The position numbers and the translations under genes were made by a program. The notes below the pieces were generated by a model. That model was not told where the DNA came from. It saw only the letters and a list, made by a program, of their open reading frames with translations, and ran no database searches. A DNA stretch of 64,000 nt from Chytridium lagenaria (taxonomy: Eukaryota; Chytridiomycota; Chytridiomycetes; Chytridiales; Chytridiaceae). Each line of letters opens with the position of its first letter. The stretch's first letter is position 1. The stretch spans positions 1 to 64,000 of the forward strand of contig JAHLKC010000074.1 of the NCBI GenBank assembly GCA_025449115.1, written 5' to 3'. This document shows, piece by piece, positions 47,354 through 57,583 of this stretch.

Positions 47354-50300
47354 TCACGGTAACTCCTCCTCCTCAACCCTCTCCGGCGGTCCCTCCTCCT
47401 CCCCAACTTCCACATCAATCACCTCCTCCACCACCTCCGCAACCCCCTCCTCCTCTCCACCCCCTCAATCTCCTCCACAACATCCCTCACGGTATCATCA
47501 GGTATCACGGTCTCTTGGTCAACGAGTGGAGCGGTTTCTATGACAGGGTCAACGTGGGGTGAAGGTGCTCGTTCATCAACATCAGGGATCTCTTCATCCA
47601 CGTGGTCACTACGTACAGGTTCTTCAACGCGGTCACTGTGTAAAGGATGGTCACCATGTAAAGAAGTTGTTCCAGATATCGGTGTGTTCAATCTAGAATG
47701 ATTCGCAGACGCGCGCCCTTCCACATTGTTTTCTAATCGTCCTTGAACGTCTTTGTTTAATGCAACCGTTGACGTGCGTTCTTCCGATTTTGGGTCCACC
47801 TCTCCGTTTGATGTGCGTCCTTCCATGTTTTTTGGCGATGCTGAGATCGATGCGCGTCCTTCAACGTTCTTTTCTAAATGTACCGTTGACGTGCGTCCTT
47901 CAGTGTTTTTGGAAATGACGCGGTTGACGTGCGTCCTTCAACGTTCTTTTCTAACTGTACCGTTGACGTGCGTCCTTCAGTGTTTTTTGGAAATGACGCG
48001 GTTGACGTGCGTCCTTCAATGTTCTTTTCTAAATCTACGGTCGATGCGCGTCCTTCAGTGTTTTTTGGTGATGCCGTGGTCGATGCGCGTCCTTCAATGT
48101 TTGGTGATACCGTGGTCGACGCGCGTCCTTCAATGTTCTTTGGCAATGCCGCGGTCGACGCACGTCCTTCAACGCTCTTTTCTAACTCTACCGTCGACGC
48201 GCGTCCTTCCATGTTCCTTAACAATGCCGCAACGGAAGTCCGTCCTTCCACGTTCTTTGGCGACGCCGCAATCGACGTGCGTCCTTCAACGTCCTTTTCC
48301 AACTCTAAATCGACGCACGTTCCATTCTACCTTCACCCCCACTTCCCCCGTCTTCAACACTAGAACCATCTGCTTTATTCTCCCCACGTGCGGAACCACC
48401 GTTACTCCATCGAGTCTCTCCACTAGCCGATACCGATGCGCGACCCGTGGATACATGGTCTTTGATTTGTTTGGTATCACTGGATGGGGATACGCGGCCC
48501 ATTTGCTTGACATCACTGGATGGGGATACGCGGCCCATCTGCTTGACATCACTGGATGGGGATACGCGCCCATCTGCTTGACATCACTGGAAGGGGAGGT
48601 ACGTCCATCCACGGGGCTTTTCCAATGGAGCTGCGGCTTCAGTCGCCTCAACCACTTTCCCAATGGATCTACGTCCTTCAGCAGTGGATATCCGTCGTTC
48701 AATCACACTGGTCGACACCTGTCTCTCCTCTCCATTCACAGAAACACGTCGCTCAACTTTCGCCTCCACTCCCGTTGACACACGTCCCTCAATCAAACTC
48801 CCCGCTCTCATCTCACCCCCTGTCATCCCTCTCCCGGCCTCAACTAAACTCCCCCCCGCCCCGCCTCCACCTCCACTAACCTCTCCCCTCGCTCCACCCT
48901 CACACTCCCCCGCCTCCCAGCACTCCCACCACTCCCTGCCGCCGCACTGCGTCTACGTCCCCCCTCCCCTTCTTCCTCAACAATCCCATCCTTCCTCCCC
49001 GCAAAACTCCGTCTCCTCCTCACATCCTCCCCTCCAACCCCAAGCTCCTCCACAGCCCCAACACTCACCCCTTCAACCACCCCACCCCCACCCCCTTCAA
49101 CCCCAGCCGCCGGCCGCAGCCGCCACCAAATCCACATTCGACCTCGCCCTCGCCCGATCCGCCGCCCCCGCACTCGCAACATTAAACCAATCCGTTTTGA
49201 TCACACTTCCCCCTCCTCCCCCGTCACCACACTCCCCCTCTTCACCCCAACCTCCGACCTCTTCACCGTCTCCATCTTCTCCACCACCTCCCCACTCTCC
49301 ACCTTCTCCACCCTCTCCTCCTCCTTCTTCATCATCCTCGCCGCAATCCCCCTCTGCAACGCCCGATGCTGAGCCTTCACCTCAAGCTTCACAAGCCTCT
49401 CCCGTTCCTCATCCACCTTCCTCCCCTGAATCACCTTCAACCTCTCCTCATCAACAGCAGGGATCCTCGCCATACGACCAGAAAGATGACTCCGACGTAT
49501 CACCATGCCTGCATCTAAAACAGGGTACACTGTCGTTCGCTCCAATTCAGCTACCACATCCTCGGGGATACCGTCCCATTGACTTTAGGCGTCACAGGGC
49601 GAGCTGGCGTGTTGTACACAGAGACACGGTGGTTGAATAAGGATTCGCGGTGATGATGCGTCTGAGTGTTGTGTTGCGTCGAATCTCTATGTGTATGATG
49701 TGTCGTGGAACCCGTTGAAGAAGCCGATAAAGGTCGTATATGTCCTGTTTCTTTCCCCAACTCCATAAGGGGTGTAATCTCCTCCTCCCTCGAATCCTCC
49801 ACAATCTCCTCCTTCCCTTGGTTCTCCATGACGATATCGTTCTCCCATTCACGGTCGAATTGGTTCTGGGTTTTCGTGGCACGGTCAGAGAGGAGATGAC
49901 CTGATTCCACGGACGATGCGATTTGGAGGTTAGAGAGGATGAGCTCTGGGATGCGTTGGGAGGGGGCGTTGAAGAGCACTCCGCCAGTGTCTTTTGAAGG
50001 GAGGACGGGGGGAGGGTTATGGGAAGGAGGTAGACGTCGTTTGGGATGGGGATGGTGTGGGAGAGGTGTTGGTGTTGGAAGCGGTAGGTGAGGTTTGCGA
50101 TGGGGTGGAGAGGGTGGGAGGGTTGGGGTGGAGGGGTTGGAGGGGTTGTGGAGGAGGAGAGGGATTGTTGGGAGAGGGTAGGGTCGTCGAGGAGGTTGTG
50201 GCGGTTGAATTCGGATTTGATTTCGGTGCGGTGGGTGGAGGGACGGGCGGAGGAGGGGTTGCGAGGGCAGGATGGGTTGCCTTCCATGCCTCCCCAGTAG

Positions 50301-51574
50301 CCGTTGGAGGTGGTGGTGGAGGGGATGCCGGCTTGGGTGGAGAGGACGGAACGGGATTGAATCTAGGTGTGTATTGATTTAGTGAGGATATATGAGGGAC
50401 GTGGAACGGTGTGAAGGCATGTATGTAAAATAAATGCTATGGATGCCAAAGATAACGCGTGGAAGGGTGTGAAGGGATGTATGTAAATGAATGCTATGGA
50501 TCCTAAAGATAACAAAAGGTGAAGTTTCGAGTAGGTGGGAGAGCTTGAAAAAACAACAGAGATTATTGAGGTTTGCTCCATCAGCTGGATGAGCCCGCTA
50601 TTTCTAATTCCTGCGTATCTTGTCGACACAAAGTCAAATAGTCTTACGGATTCACACACAAACTCTAAAATAGTTCGCGTAAACTCATTCTTTTAAGCTT
50701 TAAACCCCCCTCTCATCTCTGTATTCTACGGAAACAGGGAAACAAAGGTCATAACAAAATCCTCACCTTCCTCTCCACATTCTCCTTCCGTTCATACACA
50801 AACCAAACTCCCCCCGTACCTCTCGGCACCGGCATCCTCTTTGTCGGCGTACTCCAAACCGTCCACATCTGCACCCTCCCTCGTTCCTCATCCGTCCCCT
50901 TCAACCTCGTCGTATACTTCCAAGACCCCTCCCCACCATCCGCCATCCTCTCCCAGGATACCTTACCCTCATCGCATCCCCAACCCGTTTAACACTCTCA
51001 GGTACATGAAACACCTTGGGATACAAGGGATCCTCTTCCGGTGTTTCCACGGACACACGAGAACTCCCAAGACCCTCTGGTAGCGTCATCCCTCGATATC
51101 AACAACATCTTCCACGACATCTTCGACGGGTGGTGTTACGACGTGTTCAGGTTCAATGTATTTCACGGGTGGACGAGGAGTGAAATCGTCACGGTGGCGT
51201 CGGTGAAGTAAGCCGAGTCCCAGTGTGCGAGTAACATTTGAACGGCACGAAGACCTTCGATCTCGAGATTTGTGAGGGGTTTTCGGGGCGTTGAGGCGTG
51301 TGTGGCGTTGGTGGAGGAGAGGGTTAGACCGGAAAAAGTGGAGGTTGTGGTGTTGGGAGCTTGGGAGGTAGGTGCGGTTGTTGAGGAGAGACGTTGGGTG
51401 GTTGTTGTAGAGAAGCGGGGGGCGGTTGTTGTGGAAGACGGGGGGCGGTTGTTGTGGACATGCGGGGGGCTGTATGGGGGGTTGTGGAGGCGACGGGAGC
51501 GTTGTAGGTAGGGATGTAGCGATTCCTTTTCGATGGTAAGTGTGGTTAATACGATTTGATGATGGAAACGGCAC
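47354..51574 (-). CDS. Long disordered repeat protein (13-aa EGR(T/A)ST units), frame-broken
   Basis: A minus-strand gene of more than 1,000 residues. An N-terminal part (from about 51574, Pro-rich, then KVFHVPESVKRVGDAMR and WTVWSTPTKRMPVPRG) is followed by an intron (about 50363-50768). Then come YWGGMEGNPSCPRNPSSARP, LTYRFQHQHLSHTIPIPND and GGVLFNAPSQRIPELILSNL. A charged helical stretch follows (EERERLVKLEVKAQHRALQR). Next are four 12-residue units of the type RVSPSSDVKQMG and about fifteen 13-residue units of the type NxEGR(T/A)STxxxxK (47700-48300). The Glu-rich tail ends VEEEELP. At least six single-base shifts were crossed. The true start is uncertain; an ATG with a donor site lies at about 51583. 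Function unknown. Confidence 0.6.
47690..48302 (-). repeat. 39-bp coding minisatellite, about 14-15 units
   Basis: Each 39-bp unit carries GTGCGTCCTTC-like sequence on the plus strand and codes for 13 residues. Units alternate between a STV(Q/D/E/H)LEKN type and a STASFPKN type, giving a 78-bp higher-order period in part of the array. Confidence 0.85.
48440..48600 (-). repeat. 36-bp coding tandem repeat, about four units
   Basis: Plus-strand unit ATCACTGGATGGGGATACGC plus 16 more bases, coding on the minus strand for 12 residues (RVSPSSDVKQMG). The first and last units are divergent. Confidence 0.85.
50401..50516. repeat. 58-bp tandem duplication inside an intron
   Basis: Two copies, at 50401 and 50459, share GTGGAA(C/G)GGTGTGAAGG and ATGCTATGGAT. 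They lie within the intron of the repeat-protein gene and do not affect coding. Confidence 0.75.
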
Positions 51575-53263
51575 TCACCATCTTGTTCGTTGAAAGTTAG
51601 GGGACTTTAATATCTTGTAACAGCAAAAAACTCCTTTAATCAGCTTTTATCCCGTTTTCGATGATAACTTGTTTTTACAAAGGTCTTAGGCTACTCTTTT
51701 CACCCTTTTTCTTTTAAACGGTGAAAACGGGTTAAATGCAACAACCGCTATTTCGTTGGCAAACAAAGGGCACAATAATACACCAAAACAGTGATTGTCA
51801 CGAAATTGTCAGTTTGGAACTAATACAAGTTTGATATTTTGCATGTTCGCAGGTACCTAATTCCGTCCAGCTCAAAGGCGCTTACCAGCTCCCCTGTCCC
51901 GTCAACGCCATTGTAGCCTGGTGGACGCCGACGACTGACTGTGAAGTTTGATCAACAGTATTCAGCTTATCGGAAATTTTTTGGGGAAATAAGCAATCTT
52001 CTATGATCGTTTAATCAAAATACAACCGCTTCGATTCAGTCATTATTTTTTTGTTCTATTCTCCGCTTCTTATATATAGTCCTTTACGCTGTGAACTTTT
52101 TTTATTGAGAAGAACGACCTCAGAAGAAGAAATATTTATTAGCGTTTAGTTGTGACTCCTGGGAGGATGCTAATTAGTAAAATTGGACTTGAGAAACAAG
52201 GGCCGTCTATAAGAAAAGGGAAGTGGATGTTATAAACTCTGCATAATAAGATTGGGTGAGAAAAACCCTTGAAATTCCAGCTTATTTAAAGTATATACGA
52301 CAATATTGTAAAAAGACCAAATAATATTTTGTATGCACGCCCGTAGAAGCTCGCGCGTTTTGGACGCTGCGACGAAATCCGTAACGAAAGCTGTTTATTG
52401 ATGACATGGTTTATCGTGTGGACGCTTATCGGGTTCGATTTGCAAAGACCGAAGGCATGCGCTTAATTCTTAAAGTGGCCCAAACTGCTTCGATGTTAGA
52501 TATGACACTAAGATAGCCGCGCAGAATACTTAAACGCTTCTTGTATGAAGAAATCGTGTGAGCTACATAATCAGCTTTAAATTCATATGGATATTCTATT
52601 TAAAGACCTTCGTGTCCCTTGCATTCCCGCACTGTCCAAGTCTAGATGCAGTGAGGACACGTCGATGTCTCAAGAAGATTCTGGCAGAAGCTGATGGCCG
52701 TCGCGGCCACTTCTTATATCTTGCAATAAGATTTCACATTTTATATCCAAAACGGTTTTCTATTTTATCAGCAACAAGAGATGCTTCCACGTTTTGGCTT
52801 CGAGTCCCACGAAAATTTTGTTAGTTGGTAAACCAAGAAACCGGACTTTGAGAGAGAAGTGAGTCCTCTTCAGAAAGAAAGCGATTGTGGTGAGTTTAGA
52901 GGAAATGAAGGGATGAGGAACGATGATGGTTATAGTGGTCCGATAGATTATGGGTGAGGGATAGCTGGATGTTGGTGGTAATGGATGGAGGGGTGGATGT
53001 GTTGAGCTGTGAGGACGGATGGGTAAGGGATTGATGGATACCGCGATGCATGACCTGTTGGAGAGAGAGAAAATGCCAGCATCGGCGACCAGGGGCAATT
53101 TATGGGATGGTCTCAGCCAGGACTCATGCGAATCGTTAAGAAGTTTATGCAAGCATTATATTGGACATATGTTTATCAGACATTATACTCCCAAGGATGC
53201 ACATGCTAACGAGCTTTCTTAGAGTTAACGAAACTACGCCATCAGCCATCTTATATTACAATC
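51575..53263. other. Divergent spacer between the repeat-protein and rhomboid-like genes
   Basis: No supported gene over 1.7 kb. Opposed ORFs at 52760-53152 (minus) and 53019-53222 (plus) both look weakly protein-like and cannot be decided. Both promoters must lie here; no clear TATA element is seen. Confidence 0.45.
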
Positions 53264-54537
53264 ATGGACGCATCAACTCGGGGCAAGGGAGGTTGGCGGA
53301 CAAGTTGGCGGTCTCTTAAAGTCGTCAGGTGAGTTGTTACCTTGTTCCTTTGCTTCGCTAACGATGAGTTGACTCTTTTGATTTGTGTTCTAATTTGCAG
53401 TCTCTGCGCTGAGCCCTTCCATGGCGTTTATTACTCTTGTTTCTGTTATAATTGAAGTGGTGAATTTTTTTACACTGCACGTACTTCCTGGATGTCTTTC
53501 GGGATCTCTTCTTTTCGGAAACCCTATTCTTCGCGGTAAGTCTTTTCTCTCTGCTCTATCTCTTTTAGTTTCAATGCTTAATAACCACCGTCTTATAGTT
53601 TTCACCCTCGTCGCCAACTACTTCCTCCACCCTGGTATCATAACCCTCATCATCTCGCTCATCCTCTTCATCCCCCTGGGCTCCATGTTCGAACGCCGTC
53701 TCGGCTCTATTTCCTTCCTATACCACTTTTTCGTCGTCCTCGGCATTCCCATGGCCATCATTTATCTTGTCCTTATCTACTTTGCCAGTTTCACAATCTC
53801 GTCATTGTGGATGACCAATTGCGCGGAAGGATTGTTGCCGATGGCGTTTGCATTCATCACGGTCGAGTGTATGAAGGCGGAAAACGATTTTGGACCGTAA
53901 GTGTTGCCATGTTGTTGCGGGGTTTTATATATTAAGTGCCTTTTTGTTTATTTAGGCTTCCAAACGTCGTTCCGATGGTGGCGTATCCATGGATTGGCGT
54001 TGCTTGGAGTCTACTTTCTGACATTCTTCCCCTTCATCGGACCGGATATTTTCCTCATCTACAACATTGCTGGTATTCTCACTGGATTGATATGTAAGTT
54101 TTTTGGCTTTGCTTGATCTCGTGGCGATCTTTCCACTCACGATAATCATTACAGATTCGTTAGGATTCTTGAACATTCTTGTTCCAAAATCCACCTTTTT
54201 CACGTCTCTCGAGGACTCTGCTCTTTGTTCATGGATGTTGAAGTTCCCCACCTTTGTTCCTAACGCTGGTGTTATTACACTTCCCAGTGACTCTCCATCT
54301 GACGGTGCTGGACTCAGGTATGAATATCCTATCTTATTGGGTCGTTTGATGCTTGACTGACTTTTCTTCTATTAGCAGTGGGGAAGGATTCTCGAACCTT
54401 AGCAACTCTGCGTGGTTCTTTGACCGCTTTAGAGCGTTCACTCCATCAAGGCGGGGTACGGGGCGCTCGGCAAGAACAGCAACAACCCTGCGTCAGCAGT
54501 GGATGAGGACGAGGAGGCGCTTTTGAGAGGACCTTAA
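53264..54537 (+). CDS. Rhomboid-fold multi-pass membrane protein lacking protease residues
   Basis: Six exons: 53264-53328, 53401-53535, 53599-53897, 53956-54093, 54155-54317 and about 54376-54537. Hydrophobic segments include AFITLVSVIIEVVNFFTLHV, HPGIITLIISLILFIPLGSM, LGSISFLYHFFVVLGIPMAI, CAEGLLPMAFAFITVECM and FFPFIGPDIFLIYNIAGILT. The FERRLGS motif after the second helix and the penultimate xxxAGxxxGL helix match rhomboid-like proteins related to UBAC2 and fungal rhomboids. The GxSG nucleophile is replaced (NCAEGLLP) and the His helix reads YNIAGILTG, so a pseudoprotease is likely. The soluble tail ends in DEDEEALLRGP. Single-base shifts occur near 53330-53410, 54020 and 54450. Probably ER or Golgi; role unknown. 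Confidence 0.65.
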
Positions 54538-55160
54538 ACACAAAAAACACACCATATCCTCCCTGGATTCTTATATTTCGAAGTGCTGATTTTGGTTTCT
54601 TGCTCAGATTTTGCCCTACTTAATTGTTTATCGTATTTCACATACTTATTTTTTTTGTTGTTTTTCAGCATTCAGCATTATTGTACCTTTCTGATGGTTT
54701 TTTTTGTTTTTTTTTGAAACGAAATATGATACACTATATGATTTTTTGAGACGTACCCTGATTAAAGTTACAGCTACGATATTTCGTGATTTCATTAACG
54801 TGGATCCGTCATGTCTAACATCCAACGCATAATTCTTTCTTGGCTTGTTTTGGCGTCACACTGTGATCACCCTCATATTTACTTGTTGATCTAAAAGTGA
54901 AACGCTAAATAACCCCCATGTTTCAGGCGGATAAAATGATTAAGGCCAAGCTCATCACCTCTGGCGTGGGGGATAAGTAAAAAGTAAACAAAAATCAAAT
55001 AACACTAGTTTGTTGGAGTTTTTCAGTTCCAAATGGCCGTTCTTTCTCGGCAGGGATTTGAGTTTCAAAATACGCGTGTTTTACTTTACACAGTATATTT
55101 ATTCGAAAACTTTAAAAAATATGTGGAGATGAGCCTTCATGAGCGCGTCTAGTGTTGAGG
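54538..55160. other. Spacer without a gene
   Basis: 3' flank of the rhomboid-like gene and promoter of the Pro-rich gene. T-rich at first, otherwise featureless to my reading. Confidence 0.5.
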
Positions 55161-55171
55161 ATAAATAGCGG
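55161..55171 (+). promoter_or_regulatory. TATA-type element ATAAATAGCGG
   Basis: Lies 110 bp before the start codon at 55271 and is followed by a C/A-rich leader. The 11-mer is identical to that at 26878. Confidence 0.6.
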
Positions 55172-55270
55172 GCTCCTTCCCCTCGACCTGACTCACATTC
55201 AATTCACATTGCCAGCAACACTTCACTCTTACTCAATACCTCTTGAATCGCTACGCACCTAAAACCAACC

Positions 55271-56675
55271 ATGAAACTCTCAACTATTGCCGTCTACCTC
55301 GTGGCCATAACGACCCCTTTCGTATCCGCAGCTCCCGTCATCCAAGCCCGCCGTTCAAGCGTCGACTTAACGTCCCCTATTGCGCCACCTGCTCCTCAGC
55401 AAAAGCCCATCGGGCCTCCTGCACATATCAACTCAAAGCAACAGCAACAAGTCAACGTTCCTCCCAAACAACAGAATCCAGTGATTCTCCAAGTACCTCC
55501 AAAACCCACAGTCGTCGCGCCAAAATCTCCTTCTCCAGTGGTGACGCCTCCTCAGGCTCCTCAGAAACCAGGTCAAGCTGGTAAACCACAAGTCCCACCA
55601 CCGCAAGCTCCTGCCCAATATCCACCTCAGCAGAAACCTCCGGCCGTGCCAGTACCTTCTCCTGCACAAAAACCTCCCGCAGCTCCTGGAAAGGTTCCTC
55701 CCGCTCTTCCGCCCGCAGCGCCCGGCAAAACTCCACCGTCACCTCCTGCACAGAAACCTCCTGCAGTTCCTCCTGCAGCTCCTGGAAAGGTTCCTCCCGC
55801 TCTTCCTCCCGCAGCACCCGGCAAAGCTCCATCGCCGCCTCCTGCACAGAAACCTTCTGCAGCTCCTCCTGCAGCTCCTGGAAAGGTTCCTCCCGCTCTC
55901 CCGACCGCAGCGCCCGGCAAAGCTCCGACACCTCCACCCGCACAGCAGAAGCCGCCCGCAGCTACCCCCACAGCTCCCGGGAAAGCTCCTCCCGCGGTCC
56001 CTCCAGCAGCTCCCTCGATAACCCCTGCGGCTCCTGGAAAAGCGCCATCTCCTGCCCCAGGTCACGTCATGACAGCAGTCCAACAAGCTCCTGCACAAAA
56101 ACCATCTCCTCCTGCAAAGCCTGCCGCAAACGCACCACCACTCACCCCGGCCGTTTATAACGCTCCCGCAAAACCCGCCGTCGTTGCTACACCCGGTAAG
56201 CCTTCCGTCGTCCCTGTAAAGCCCCCCCGCGACCGTCGCTGTCGCCGCAAAGCCCTCTGAAAAAATCGCCATCGCCCCTCCGGCCAACCCGAAGACCATT
56301 GCAGCGCCAGTGGCCACACCTCCAGCCCAAGTGACCCCACCCGGCGCTCAAAAGCCAAACTCTGCTTTCGTTCCATCCTACGCGACACCCCCACCGGGAG
56401 GTCTTGCCATCAACGAGGCGGTGGCTCCAGGGGGTGCGCCTCCATCTGGTAAAGCCCCTGAAACTCTAAAGGCCGATAATCCGCCTGCGGGGAAGCAGGC
56501 GCCGGCCACTGTGGCGGGAGGTGCAGCGGTGACGCCTGTGACTCCAGGGGCAGCAGCAACTAAGCCTAATGTACTCGTTGTTAGTGGAGGGGAAAGCGCG
56601 AGGATGAAGGAGATGCATATGATGGGGGCGGTTGTTGGGGGGTTTGTTGGTGCTGTGATGGTGATGGTGATTTAA
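55271..56675 (+). CDS. Secreted Pro/Ala-rich repeat protein, probable GPI anchor
   Basis: A signal peptide (MKLSTIAVYLVAITTPFVSA) starts a protein of about 467 residues dominated by Pro, Ala, Gly and Lys. From about 55680 to 55970 three near-identical 32-residue units of the type PAAPGKVPPALPPAAPGKAP recur. A shift in the C8 run near 56220-56228 separates the two halves; the second half continues as ATVAVAAKPSEKIAIAPP and NSAFVPSYATPPPGGLAINE. The end (MMGAVVGGFVGAVMVMVI) is a hydrophobic tail suited to GPI attachment. The likely role is in the cell wall or surface coat, by analogy with Pro-rich wall proteins. No enzyme domain is present. The start at 55271 is chosen for the signal peptide; an upstream ATG at 55243 is in another frame. 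Confidence 0.75.
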
Positions 56676-57583
56676 CGCGTACGTGATGATTGCTTTTTCT
56701 CCTCTTATGTTTTACTGTTTTGTTTTATTGTTAGCGCCAGAACTATTTTCTTCTTGTTTATGATGTTTCTTGTAAATATATTCCGTTTATGAAATGCAAA
56801 GGATTCTATCGCGTTACCCATTAAAATGTCGCTGTCTGCATCCTAGCACGCTTTACACAACGACACGAAAATGGTGGTATAAAAACCGACATTTTTGCAT
56901 TTTCAGTTCGATAAAAACTGACCGCCGAAATTAAAACCATAGTATGCGCTCCTCACTCCGTAGTGTATTCTAATATGGGTTTTGGCAAGAACGATAGCAC
57001 CGTTTCTAAATGGTCCTGAGGTTATCTCGTCCTCTTGGTCATTCGCTCGGTGCTAACATTCCCTTTCATGCAATCAACTTTCTGTGCAGATGGAAAGCCA
57101 TTTATGTTGGATGTTGGATCTGTGATTGTATTCCAGTTGTTCCAGATGTTGATATTCCAGATGTTGGACGTCTTAGCTTTCCTGAAGACGGTGGCAGATT
57201 TGGAAACGAAGTAGATGAGTCTTAAGTTGACAAAAAAGTTGGATTTGTATCCGGTAAGTCCTTAGTTCAAGGCCATGTATCTGGCAGACAGGTGATGTAT
57301 CGATGCGATTCGCAGTGTTCTCCCTCTTCTGGATAGGCGGTAGTGATCCATTTACATACCATCAGAAAACCATCAAACCAAACATACAAAGGCTTGTGAA
57401 GTCGTATACAAAACTCGTTTGACGACAAACGCCGTATAGCACAGAAAGGACCTCATCAGCGGTGTGTGTCGTGGTTCCCAACGCCATTTCGTTTGGATTC
57501 ATCACCAAAGAAAAAAAAAAAGAAATCACGCAAAGAGCTGGCATTACAAAATCTGACAATCCCTGAGCCGACATAGCGACAGC
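56676..57583. other. Spacer without a supported gene
   Basis: 3' flank then promoter region. A plus ORF at 57010-57225 contains IPVVPDVDIPDVG, encoded by a small direct repeat (CCAGATGTTG twice), and has no other support. Confidence 0.45.

Noticed and set aside
52760..53222. Opposed ORFs of 130 and 67 codons
   Set aside because: Neither has a motif, splice support or clear advantage over the other. Left unannotated.
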